11,593 nt of DNA, taken from assembly GCA_023251415.1 (NCBI GenBank), contig JAHEYX010000061.1, forward strand, positions 1 to 11,593. The letters are read 5' to 3'. Below the pieces are notes generated by a model that did no database searches, was not told the origin of the DNA, and saw only the letters and a program-made list of their open reading frames with translations. Below are positions 1-6,858 of this stretch, piece after piece (within the stretch, counting starts at the first letter, position 1; each line of letters opens with the position of its first letter). Origin of the DNA: Chitinophagales bacterium (lineage in GTDB: Bacteria; Bacteroidota; Bacteroidia; Chitinophagales; CAIODY01). Position numbers and translations under genes: made by a program.

Positions 1-71
1 GCGGCGTATACTTAGTAAATGTTAAAGGCACAGGTTACAACGAAACCAAACGTTTGGTGGTAACTAAGTAA
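1..71 (+). CDS. C-terminal fragment of a T9SS type A sorting domain protein
   Basis: Only the last 22 codons and the stop (TAA at 69-71) are inside the window. The fragment begins GVYLVNVKG and ends KRLVVTK. The pattern G-x-Y-hydrophobic-V, about ten residues, then a basic residue and alternating hydrophobics ending in a lysine, is the usual end of the type A C-terminal domain that directs proteins through the type IX secretion system (family knowledge). It parallels the end of the next gene (GMYFVRI ... RKITLN). The protein is therefore probably secreted or surface-anchored, but its catalytic or adhesive part lies outside the window. A strong terminator follows about 20 bases later, so it ends its transcription unit. 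Confidence 0.8.
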   Translation, partial: GVYLVNVKGTGYNETKRLVVTK

Positions 72-93
72 TACTTTAATTAAAAGTGCTTAT

Positions 94-128
94 AAAAGGG
101 CAACCAATTCATTTGGTTGCCCTTTTTT
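94..128 (+). terminator. Rho-independent terminator after the partial T9SS gene
   Basis: A perfect 14-bp inverted repeat (94-107 pairs with 113-126) encloses a 5-base loop (108-112). Its core is GGGCAACCAA / TTGGTTGCCC, and a run of six T follows (123-128). This is a textbook intrinsic terminator for the gene ending at 71. The A-run on the left arm would let it work on the other strand too, but no leftward gene ends here. Confidence 0.92.
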
Positions 129-202
129 CATTTATTTATCCCTAAAAAACGATTGTTCTCCGATTAAATGTTAAATTTTTAGAAGTTGATGTTTTTTTTT
201 TC

Positions 203-210
203 TACATTCG
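203..210 (+). promoter_or_regulatory. Possible Bacteroidota -7 box for the 950-residue T9SS protein gene
   Basis: TACATTCG differs by one base from the Bacteroidota -7 consensus TAnnTTTG and lies 37 bases before the ATG at 248. A T-tract (191-201) precedes it. The nearest TTG (186-188) leaves only 14 bases, shorter than the usual 17-20, so the -33 element is doubtful. No Shine-Dalgarno sequence is seen; the bases before the ATG are A-rich, as is usual in this phylum. Confidence 0.3.
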
Positions 211-247
211 TAGCCCTGAATTCAATAAAATTAAACCACATTCTAAA

Positions 248-3100
248 ATGAAAAAAAATTACACTCGTTTTGTAATGGTTGTTGCTGTGTTTTTGCTTGC
301 TTTAATGAGCAGCCAAACTAAAGCACAATCTGTTGTTATGAGCGAAAGTTTTGATGGAACTACCTTTGTTCCAGCTGGCTGGTCGTTATTCCCTAACCCT
401 GTACCAACACAAGCTGCTTGGTCAAGAAGAACTACAGCTTCTGCCCCGTTGACCAATGGCCCTCATTCAGGTGCTGCCATGGCAAGTTTTCGTTCTTCTA
501 CAGTTAATGCTAATGGCGCAACACAAAGTTTAATAACTCCTGCTTTTGATTTAACTGCAAGAGGTGCTAATACTGCTGCCGTTACTTTCTGGATGTACCG
601 CGATAGCAATTTAATTGCTAACATGGATAGTTTAGTGGTTTTGATGAATACAACAGCAGACACTACCGGAGCTATTGCAATGGGAGTAATTGCACGTAAT
701 AGAATGATTAACTTACCGGACACCCAATTGGTTAATGGTTGGTATTCGTATACTTTTAATTATCCGGCAAGTTTTACCGGTACAACCAATTTCATTTTAT
801 TTAAAGGAGTTTGTCGTGGTGGCGTTCGTATTTATATTGATGATGTTAGCTATGACACTTACCCTCCACAATGTTCAGGAATTCCAAATGTTGGTTCAAT
901 AGTAAATGGCTCTCATGTTATTTGCGGCGGATCAGGTGCAACAACCTTAACATTAACTGCTCCAATTTCCGGTGTATCTGGTTTAACTTATCAATGGATG
1001 TCTGCGAGCAGTGCCGCTGGTACCTACACCAATTTCGGAACCGGTGGTGTTACTGAAAATACCGGTGCCATTACTGCTACTACTTACTATCAATGTATGG
1101 TAACATGTTCAGCTTCCGGATTAAGTTACACAACACCTGTTGATTCAGTAATAGTTTCAACTAATCCAATTCCAACAGTTACTGCCACTGCAACGAATAA
1201 TACTATTTGCTCAGGCTCATCTACTTTAGTGGTAGCTACCGGAGCCTTAACTTATACTTGGACACCTAATGCAAGTGTTACAGCAATAAACGTTGCTGCG
1301 GATTCTGTAAATGTTAATCCTACTAACAATACGAACTATACCGTTGTTGGCGTTGACGCAGTGGGTTGCACAGGTACTGCAAACGTTAACATTAATGTTG
1401 CTCAAGCACCTGCCGGAAACATTGTTTCATCAGTTGCTAATGATTCAATTTGTGTAGGATCTACAGTTATTTTAACTGCCCCTACTGCAGGCTTTGGTAC
1501 AACTTATTCTTGGAGTGATGGACATATCACTCGTCGTGATACAGTTAGCCCAACTATTACTACAACTTATATCGTAACTGAAACAGCACAAAATGGCTGT
1601 AGTGCTAATGATACCATTACAATTTATGTTAATGCTGGTACACCTCCAGTGGTGGTAGTTACACCAAGTACTGGTGTTTTTTGTGTTGGTGGTCCCGGAG
1701 TAATGTTAGTAGCAACAGGTGCCAGTACCTATACTTGGACACCTGCAGCAACGTTGAGTTCAGCTAATAATGATACTGTTTATGCTTCACCTACCGGTGG
1801 TTTTGGTGCTACTGTTTATACTGTAACAGGTTCTAACGGTCTTTGCTCTTCTTCTGCAACAGCTTCTGTTACTCGTTCAACTCCTCCTGCAAAACAAGCC
1901 ATTACATTTGTTGCCGGAAATGATACGGTTTGCGCTGGTACTCAAATTATCTTGAGAGGTAATCCTGGTGGTGGTGGTCCTGGTGGATTGAATTCTTTTG
2001 CTTGGAGCAATGGTATTTATACTAGAAATGATACCGTTTCACCAACTACTTCAACACTTTATATCGTAACTGTATCAAATGCTGCAGGTTGCTCTACTTT
2101 AGATTCAATGAACATCGTTGTTACAGCCGGTACCGCTCCAACAATGAGTTTTTCACCTAATAGCCCTGCCAGCTCTTGCGACGGTAACCCAGTAACAATC
2201 AATATTACAGGAAACGCCACATCATATACATGGGCACCTGCAACAGGTCTTGATACAAACGTTGGAACAACAGTTGTTGCAACTCCTGCCAATACTACCA
2301 ACTACATTATTACAGCTGTATTAGGATCTTGTACAACAACTGCTACTTTTACTGTTGCAGTTGGCAATTCACCTGCTTTAAATGCTACAGTTTATGACAT
2401 GAATGGTGCAGCAATTACTGATACCGTATGTGCCGGTTCAACAGTTGTTTTAAATGCTTTACCTGGTGGTGGTGCATTACCTTATACCTATTCTTGGAGT
2501 GATGGTTATTTCGGCCGTAGAGATACGATTACACCAACCGTTTCAGGTACATATACGGTTGTTTCAACCAGCAATATCGGTTGCGTGGCTACCGACTCTA
2601 TTCAATTAGTACTTGTTCCAATCGCTAATGCCAACTTCACCTTTACGAATACTAACAAAACCTTTAATTTCACTGATGCCTCTGCAGGCGCAATGTCATG
2701 GAATTGGGCTTTTGGAGATGGCAACAACAGCACTTCTCAAAACCCAACTTATACATATGCAAGCGCTGGTAATTATACTGTAACCTTAATCATCACCGGT
2801 GCTTGTGGTAATGATACGACAACCCAAGATATTACGGTTAATGCTGATGGAATCGGAAGTGTAAATAATGTTGTAATTACAACTTATCCAAATCCGGTTA
2901 ATGATGTATTGCATATTGAATCATCTGTAACAATCGCGAAAGTTGAATTGTTAAACGCTTTAGGACAACAAGTATTAACTGCAAATGCTAATACTTCAAA
3001 AGTTGCGGTTAACGTAGCTCAATTGACTAAAGGAATGTACTTTGTAAGAATTACCAGTAAAAACGGTCAACGTACTGAACGTAAAATTACCTTGAACTAA
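248..3100 (+). CDS. Secreted modular T9SS cargo protein: choice-of-anchor J, Ig-like array, PKD, type A sorting domain
   Basis: 950 residues. Residues 1-27 are a Sec signal peptide (MKKNYTRF, hydrophobic core, likely cut after TKAQ). Residues ~31-203 resemble the choice-of-anchor J/cleaved-adhesin fold: it opens with ESFDG...PAGW, has SLITPAFDL in the middle, and ends in IYIDDVSY. Residues ~208-305 form an Ig-like module with four Cys (209, 226, 283, 287). Residues ~308-790 are six Ig-like modules in alternating types, each with two Cys around a central Trp. Residues ~794-865 are a PKD domain (WNWAFGDG, then NPTYTYASAGNYTVTL). Residues ~875-950 are a T9SS type A domain (TYPNPVNDVLHIES ... GMYFVRI ... 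RKITLN). The protein is expected to cross the outer membrane through the T9SS and stay on the surface or be released. No catalytic domain is visible, so adhesion or a structural role is an inference. It is Thr/Ser/Asn-rich. The gene has its own terminator and lies next to another T9SS cargo gene. Confidence 0.9.
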   Translation: MKKNYTRFVMVVAVFLLALMSSQTKAQSVVMSESFDGTTFVPAGWSLFPNPVPTQAAWSRRTTASAPLTNGPHSGAAMASFRSSTVNANGATQSLITPAFDLTARGANTAAVTFWMYRDSNLIANMDSLVVLMNTTADTTGAIAMGVIARNRMINLPDTQLVNGWYSYTFNYPASFTGTTNFILFKGVCRGGVRIYIDDVSYDTYPPQCSGIPNVGSIVNGSHVICGGSGATTLTLTAPISGVSGLTYQWMSASSAAGTYTNFGTGGVTENTGAITATTYYQCMVTCSASGLSYTTPVDSVIVSTNPIPTVTATATNNTICSGSSTLVVATGALTYTWTPNASVTAINVAADSVNVNPTNNTNYTVVGVDAVGCTGTANVNINVAQAPAGNIVSSVANDSICVGSTVILTAPTAGFGTTYSWSDGHITRRDTVSPTITTTYIVTETAQNGCSANDTITIYVNAGTPPVVVVTPSTGVFCVGGPGVMLVATGASTYTWTPAATLSSANNDTVYASPTGGFGATVYTVTGSNGLCSSSATASVTRSTPPAKQAITFVAGNDTVCAGTQIILRGNPGGGGPGGLNSFAWSNGIYTRNDTVSPTTSTLYIVTVSNAAGCSTLDSMNIVVTAGTAPTMSFSPNSPASSCDGNPVTINITGNATSYTWAPATGLDTNVGTTVVATPANTTNYIITAVLGSCTTTATFTVAVGNSPALNATVYDMNGAAITDTVCAGSTVVLNALPGGGALPYTYSWSDGYFGRRDTITPTVSGTYTVVSTSNIGCVATDSIQLVLVPIANANFTFTNTNKTFNFTDASAGAMSWNWAFGDGNNSTSQNPTYTYASAGNYTVTLIITGACGNDTTTQDITVNADGIGSVNNVVITTYPNPVNDVLHIESSVTIAKVELLNALGQQVLTANANTSKVAVNVAQLTKGMYFVRITSKNGQRTERKITLN
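1169..2617 (+). repeat. Three copies of a two-module (A+B) Ig-like protein repeat of about 160 residues
   Basis: Within the T9SS protein, type A modules carry YTWTP or YTWAP, with Trp at residues 338, 497 and 662. Type B modules carry a WS[DN]G...R.DT.(S/T)PT motif, with Trp at 422, 586 and 750. Trp-to-Trp spacing alternates 84, 75, 89, 76, 88, giving an A-to-A period of 159 and 165 and a B-to-B period of 164 and 164. Each module has exactly two Cys: 321/374, 402/451, 479/533, 562/615, 644/695 and 728/779, 49-54 residues apart. The repeats are diverged at the DNA level, so this is an old protein-level duplication rather than a recent tandem one. Confidence 0.8.
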
Positions 3101-3121
3101 ACGATACAAATTTTGTTTAAT

Positions 3122-3157
3122 AAAGGCCTCGAATCGTCATTGATTCGAGGCCTTTTT
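3122..3157 (+). terminator. Rho-independent terminator of the 950-residue T9SS protein gene
   Basis: A perfect 14-bp inverted repeat (3122-3135 with 3142-3155), core GGCCTCGAATC, encloses a 6-base loop (3136-3141). It is followed by a T-run to 3157. It begins 21 bases after the stop codon and separates this gene from bshA. Confidence 0.93.
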
Positions 3158-3178
3158 ATTTTAAACACTTATAAAGCG

Positions 3179-3186
3179 TATATTCG
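3179..3186 (+). promoter_or_regulatory. Possible -7 box for bshA
   Basis: TATATTCG, one base from TAnnTTTG, ends 17 bases before the bshA ATG, so the leader would be very short. No good TTG lies at the expected -33 position, which falls in the T-run of the preceding terminator. bshA needs its own promoter because that strong terminator lies just upstream. This supports a promoter in the short gap 3158-3203, with this box as the best candidate. Confidence 0.35.
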
Positions 3187-3203
3187 CAAAATAATTAACA
3201 CAC

Positions 3204-4295
3204 ATGAAAATAGGTATCGTTTGTTACCCCACGTTTGGTGGTAGTGGCGTTCTTGCTACTGAATTAGGAAAAGCATTAGCTGATAAAGGGCACTTCGTTA
3301 CCGTTAGCAATTATCCGTTGTTCGATTACCCACCGTATGAATCTGCATTGGCCGGAAAATTAGTGGATGTGGTCATTAATGAAAAGCTAGATTTACTTCA
3401 TGTACACTACGCTATTCCTCATGCCTCAGCCGCCTATATGGCACAACAAATTTTAAAAGACAAAGGATATTGCATACCCTATGTAACAACTTTGCACGGA
3501 ACCGATATTACGCTTGTTGGCAAAGATGAAACGTTCAAACCTTTGGTTGCCTTTTCTATTGAACATGCCGATGCTATAACAACAGTTTCGGAAGACCTTA
3601 AACGCGATACTATTAAGTACTTTGATATCAAACATCCTATTGATGTAATTACCAATTTCGTAGATATTCATCGGTTTAGAAAAAGCAATAAGGAGCACTT
3701 TAAGAAGGCAATTGCCCCTGATGGTGAAAAAATTATTATTCATACTTCGAATTTCAGAAAAGTTAAACGGGTAGAAGATGTAGTCTATATTTTTGAAAAA
3801 ATTATTCAAACCGTTCCTGCTAAACTATTACTCATAGGTGATGGACCTGAACGTCACGCTGTTGAACAACTCTGTAGAAGTTTGAATTTATTATCCAATG
3901 TTCGTTTTTTAGGGAAGCAAGATGCCATGGAAGAACTATTGGCTGTTGGTGACTTGTTTATCTTACCTTCCGAATATGAAAGCTTCGGATTAGCAGCCTT
4001 AGAAGCGATGGCTTGCAGTGTTCCTGTCATTTCAACAAATGCAGGAGGTTTACCTGAAGTAAATATTGATGGTGTAACCGGTTTCACATCCAATGTTGGC
4101 GATATTGAAAGTATGAGTAATCAGGCCTTAAAGATTTTAACAGATAATGAGCTTAATAATACATTTAGGAATAATGCGCACCAACAAGCACAACGATTTG
4201 AATTGAAGAATATTCTACCGCAATACGAAGCCATATACAAACGTGTAGTGGAAGCGAACGGAAAAATGGATTGCTTCAAAAATATTTTTCGTTAA
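3204..4295 (+). CDS. bshA: BshA-type N-acetyl-alpha-D-glucosaminyl L-malate synthase with an apparent internal deletion
   Basis: BshA is a GT4 glycosyltransferase that joins GlcNAc from UDP-GlcNAc to L-malate, the first step of bacillithiol synthesis in the cytoplasm. Visible hallmarks are KIGIVCYPTFGGSG at the N-terminus (GGSG 12-15), DLLHVHYAIPHA (~63-74), TTLHGTDIT (95-103), HTSNFRKVKRV (180-190), the LLLIGDGPE loop (~208-216) and the GT4 E-x7-E pair E259/E267 in SEYESFGLAALE. The length is 363 residues, where I recall about 375-380 for relatives. Recalled BshA proteins have GHE(V/I)HFIT...RL...NI..HEV before the N-Y-x-(L/V)-F-x-YPPY segment. Here GH (29-30) runs straight into FVTVSNYPLFDYPPYE, so about 23 residues, including one Rossmann beta strand, seem to be missing in frame at about base 3291. 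Function may be impaired, or the gap may be an assembly artefact. The gene ends one base from the convergent Nudix gene. Confidence 0.88.
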   Translation: MKIGIVCYPTFGGSGVLATELGKALADKGHFVTVSNYPLFDYPPYESALAGKLVDVVINEKLDLLHVHYAIPHASAAYMAQQILKDKGYCIPYVTTLHGTDITLVGKDETFKPLVAFSIEHADAITTVSEDLKRDTIKYFDIKHPIDVITNFVDIHRFRKSNKEHFKKAIAPDGEKIIIHTSNFRKVKRVEDVVYIFEKIIQTVPAKLLLIGDGPERHAVEQLCRSLNLLSNVRFLGKQDAMEELLAVGDLFILPSEYESFGLAALEAMACSVPVISTNAGGLPEVNIDGVTGFTSNVGDIESMSNQALKILTDNELNNTFRNNAHQQAQRFELKNILPQYEAIYKRVVEANGKMDCFKNIFR

Positions 4296-4296
4296 A

Positions 4297-4722
4297 CTAC
4301 AAGTATGGAATCGCAGCTTCATGTGCTATGAAGGATGCAAGAATTGAACTTAATACATTAGCAAATTCATACTGCGTATATTCTTTTAAACGTATTGCTT
4401 TCAAGCACTGCCCTTCTTGAAGTTGAAAGGATTCATACGCATAATGGGTTGGTACAAGAAAAACATATTTGCGATTAGGATTGCCTATTAAATCATCGGT
4501 GTCAACAGTAAACAGTAATTGATAATGCGATACGTCAACGTTAAGCTCTTCGTTGATTTCGCGTAATAATGCTTGTTGTGGTGATTCTCCGGGTTCAACC
4601 AAACCGCCAAATAAGTCCCAGTAATTGGGATAAGCAATTTCGGGCTTGTTGTCGCGTAAATAAATTAACAAGCGATTATCTTTATCAAAAAGCAAGGCAG
4701 TTGCAACTTCCTTCATTTGCAA
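4297..4722 (-). CDS. Nudix hydrolase
   Basis: 141 residues, a single Nudix domain. The Nudix box G-x5-E-x7-R-E-U-x-E-E is present as G40...E46...R54 E55 I N E58 E59, supplying the metal-binding glutamates. The usual Gly two residues after the second Glu is Asn here (EELNV), a mild deviation. The protein hydrolyses a nucleoside diphosphate linked to some group X; YWDLFGG before the box is common in small Nudix enzymes, but the substrate cannot be read from the sequence. The start could be Met1 or Met3 (MQMKEVA). The gene lies 42 bases downstream of lepB on the same strand with no terminator or promoter seen between them, so it is probably co-transcribed. Its stop codon is one base from the convergent bshA stop, leaving no room for an intergenic terminator. 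Confidence 0.88.
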   Translation of the reverse strand: MQMKEVATALLFDKDNRLLIYLRDNKPEIAYPNYWDLFGGLVEPGESPQQALLREINEELNVDVSHYQLLFTVDTDDLIGNPNRKYVFLVPTHYAYESFQLQEGQCLKAIRLKEYTQYEFANVLSSILASFIAHEAAIPYL

Positions 4723-4764
4723 TAGAAATCTAGATAAACTGCCTTACTTTAAATAAAACAGTGA

Positions 4765-5877
4765 TTAGTGAATGATGGAGAAAATGCGACTCCAACGAAT
4801 TTTTGAAAAAATATTTCCGGCATTGCTATCATAACTCAACCAGATCATCCAGGCTTTTCCGACGATATGATCTTCCGGAACAAATCCCCAAAATCTGCTA
4901 TCAGCACTATTATGACGATTATCACCCATCATCCAATAGTAATCCATTTTAAAAGTATAACTGTTGGCAGGTGTTCCATTTATAATAAACTGACCATTTT
5001 TTTCTTCCAATTTATTTCCTTCGTATACTTCAATAATGGTACGGTATAGGGCAATACTAATGGAATCCAATTTTACTGTAGCTCCTTTTTTAGGAATATA
5101 AATTTTGCCATAATTATCGATATTCCAAGGGAAATGAATGGCATCATAAGGGAATAACACTTCCGCAACAGTACCTTTAGCACGAATGTTAGCAGTTACT
5201 GTTTTTACATTACTCAATGCTTGAACTTTCTTCGCATTTTCTTGTGTCATTAAAAATTGATAAATGGCTGTTCCCATTAAACCACCTTCAGTAACACCCA
5301 TATCATTGATGATCTCAGGATTGATATCTGTACCATTAGTGGTAACAATATATTCCATTTGACCGTTCGGAGCTTGATAAGCTAATTTATTGTTTACATA
5401 CAGTAAACTATTAATAACCTCGAGTGAATCACCCGGTATACCTACGCATCGTTTGATATAATTCTCGCGTTTATCAACCGGACGTGAAAAAGGTTCTTTA
5501 TATTCTAAAGGGTAATTAAAAACAACAACATCATTGCGTTGAACATGACCTAAACCCGGCAAACGGTGATAATTCCAGTGAACAATTTCACTATAGGCTT
5601 TAGTACCAGTAATTGGCATGGTATGATGCGCAAAAGGGAAAGCAATTGGAGTCATAGGTATACGAGCTCCGTAACTTATTTTACTTACAAATAAAAAATC
5701 ACCAATTAAAAGGGATTTTTCCATTGATGAAGTAGGAATGGTATAAGCTTCTACTAAAAAGGTACGAATTAATGTGGCAGCGATTACTGCAAATAATAAG
5801 GCATCACCCCATTCCCGTATTTTTGATTTCGGGGGCTTATTAGGGTCTACTTTTTTTTGCCAAAATTTCCAATTCAT
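4765..5877 (-). CDS. lepB: Signal peptidase I
   Basis: 370 residues. This is the membrane serine protease (family S26) that removes Sec signal peptides on the outer face of the inner membrane. A cytoplasmic N-terminus (1-24) is followed by one membrane segment at ~25-44. Box B is YTIPTSSMEKSL with nucleophile Ser51; box D is YIKRCVGIPGDSLE with general base Lys142; box E is MMGDNRHNSADSRFWG (from ~316) with the Ser-Asp pair. About 165 residues separate boxes D and E, far more than in small Gram-positive enzymes and in line with the enlarged Bacteroidota LepB. The catalytic dyad is intact. A -7 box precedes the gene and the Nudix gene follows closely. Exported products in this window with signal peptides are likely substrates; the cytochrome lipoprotein would instead be cut by signal peptidase II. 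Confidence 0.95.
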   Translation of the reverse strand: MNWKFWQKKVDPNKPPKSKIREWGDALLFAVIAATLIRTFLVEAYTIPTSSMEKSLLIGDFLFVSKISYGARIPMTPIAFPFAHHTMPITGTKAYSEIVHWNYHRLPGLGHVQRNDVVVFNYPLEYKEPFSRPVDKRENYIKRCVGIPGDSLEVINSLLYVNNKLAYQAPNGQMEYIVTTNGTDINPEIINDMGVTEGGLMGTAIYQFLMTQENAKKVQALSNVKTVTANIRAKGTVAEVLFPYDAIHFPWNIDNYGKIYIPKKGATVKLDSISIALYRTIIEVYEGNKLEEKNGQFIINGTPANSYTFKMDYYWMMGDNRHNSADSRFWGFVPEDHIVGKAWMIWLSYDSNAGNIFSKIRWSRIFSIIH

Positions 5878-5906
5878 ATTGCAATAGGGTTAAGGGTTTA
5901 AAAATA

Positions 5907-5914
5907 CAAATTTA
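5907..5914 (-). promoter_or_regulatory. -7 promoter box for lepB
   Basis: On the minus strand this reads TAAATTTG, an exact match to TAnnTTTG, 29 bases before the lepB ATG. No well-placed TTG is seen about 19 bases upstream (a TTTTGG lies too near), so only the -7 element is convincing. It sits in the 105-base gap between murI and lepB, which suggests lepB can be transcribed apart from murI. Confidence 0.45.
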
Positions 5915-5982
5915 TTCGAGACCAAAACGAGTTGATTCCTTTAAAAGTATGATAGGGTTCACGAAATGATGTGAAAAGGCTG

Positions 5983-6798
5983 TTAATTAGAAGCAGTTTT
6001 CCAAATATTATGTTGCTCTAAATGTATAGATGCGCCCCAGAATACTTTTGTTACTTGTTCGAACGCTGCTGTATAATCCGATACATAAAATTGTTTAGTA
6101 CCACTAACTGTTTGGTTGTTTAGTTGATCAAATTCGGTCAACAAGTGTTTAACCGACGCTGCCGTAATCAACGTTGAATCAAGTACTTTAACCCTGTGTT
6201 GAAAATAGTCTTCAATTATCGTTTTTATAATTGGATAATGGGTGCAAGCTAAAACCAATACTTCAATATCTTTTAAAGTTGCTTGGTGCAAATATTCGGC
6301 TACCAGTAATCGACTGCCGGGATGTTGGCTAAAACCTTCTTCAATCAAATGTACCAAAAGTGGTGTTGCTAAAGAATTCACTTTGGTGATACCAAGCGAA
6401 GCTAGTTTATTGGGATATACTTTAGAGTTAACGGTTCCTTTAGTTGCGATAATACCTATATTCTCTTGAGCATGGTACTGCTGAATATGCGCAATCATCG
6501 GATCAATCACATTTAATAAATGAACTTGCTTACCGAATTTTTCTTGCAAAGCAGGATAGGCTGCTGCAGATGCGGTATTGCAGGCAACAACAACAAGTTT
6601 GCAGCCTTGTTCGATTAAAAATCGGGTTATTCCTATTGAAAATTCTGTAACAGCTTGTGCTGATTTATCGCCATAGGGTAAATGGGCCGTATCACCGTAA
6701 TAGATGATATTTTCATGCGGTAATGCATTGCAAATGGCATGTGCAACGGTTAATCCACCAATGCCGGAATCAAAAATACCAATTGGTTGTTGGTTCAT
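5983..6798 (-). CDS. murI: Glutamate racemase
   Basis: 271 residues, normal length for MurI. It interconverts L- and D-glutamate in the cytoplasm without a cofactor, supplying D-Glu for peptidoglycan stem peptides. Diagnostic motifs are PIGIFDSGIGGLTV (Asp10-Ser11), YYGDTAHLPYG (33-43), VVACNTASAAA with catalytic Cys73, and LACTHYPII with catalytic Cys185 followed by Thr186-His187. Both cysteines of the two-base mechanism are present, so the enzyme should be active. It starts at an ATG with no Shine-Dalgarno sequence. It is followed on the same strand by lepB after 105 bases and preceded by rlmI after 60 bases. Confidence 0.96.
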   Translation of the reverse strand: MNQQPIGIFDSGIGGLTVAHAICNALPHENIIYYGDTAHLPYGDKSAQAVTEFSIGITRFLIEQGCKLVVVACNTASAAAYPALQEKFGKQVHLLNVIDPMIAHIQQYHAQENIGIIATKGTVNSKVYPNKLASLGITKVNSLATPLLVHLIEEGFSQHPGSRLLVAEYLHQATLKDIEVLVLACTHYPIIKTIIEDYFQHRVKVLDSTLITAASVKHLLTEFDQLNNQTVSGTKQFYVSDYTAAFEQVTKVFWGASIHLEQHNIWKTASN

Positions 6799-6815
6799 AG
6801 TAAATAATCAAGATG

Positions 6816-6823
6816 CAAGTATA
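6816..6823 (-). promoter_or_regulatory. Possible -7 box for murI
   Basis: On the minus strand it reads TATACTTG, one base from TAnnTTTG, 17 bases before the murI ATG. The -33 region has no clear TTG. The box sits between short ATCAAG-type repeats (6807-6812, 6830-6835, 6845-6850). Weak evidence; murI could also be read from rlmI transcripts. Confidence 0.28.
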
Positions 6824-6858
6824 CTATTTCTTGATGGTATTTACCTTGATAAAATGGC

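Noticed and set aside
191..201. T-tract before the 950-residue gene as a phase-variable promoter
   Set aside because: A run of about ten T is not rare in such AT-rich DNA and nothing else supports phase variation.
463..723. Open frame on the minus strand inside the T9SS protein gene
   Set aside because: It is antisense to the choice-of-anchor J domain, resembles no protein family, and arises from the Thr/Ala/Asn-rich codons of the real gene.
871..1056. Cys/Trp-rich 61-codon frame on the plus strand
   Set aside because: It is a shifted reading of the T9SS gene; the in-frame protein there has clear signal, domain and sorting features.
1960..1990. GGT-rich stretch that might be a microsatellite or phase-variable tract
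   Set aside because: It encodes a short Gly-rich loop (NPGGGGPGG) in one Ig-like module, is interrupted by CCT, and is too short and imperfect to suggest slippage switching.
3453..3809. 118-codon minus-strand frame inside bshA
   Set aside because: It is Phe/Ile/Asn-rich antisense to conserved GT4 motifs and has no recognisable domain.
3204..4295. bshA as a frameshifted pseudogene
   Set aside because: The frame is uninterrupted from ATG to stop and matches the family on both sides of the gap; the missing piece is a multiple of three bases, so an in-frame deletion is the better description.
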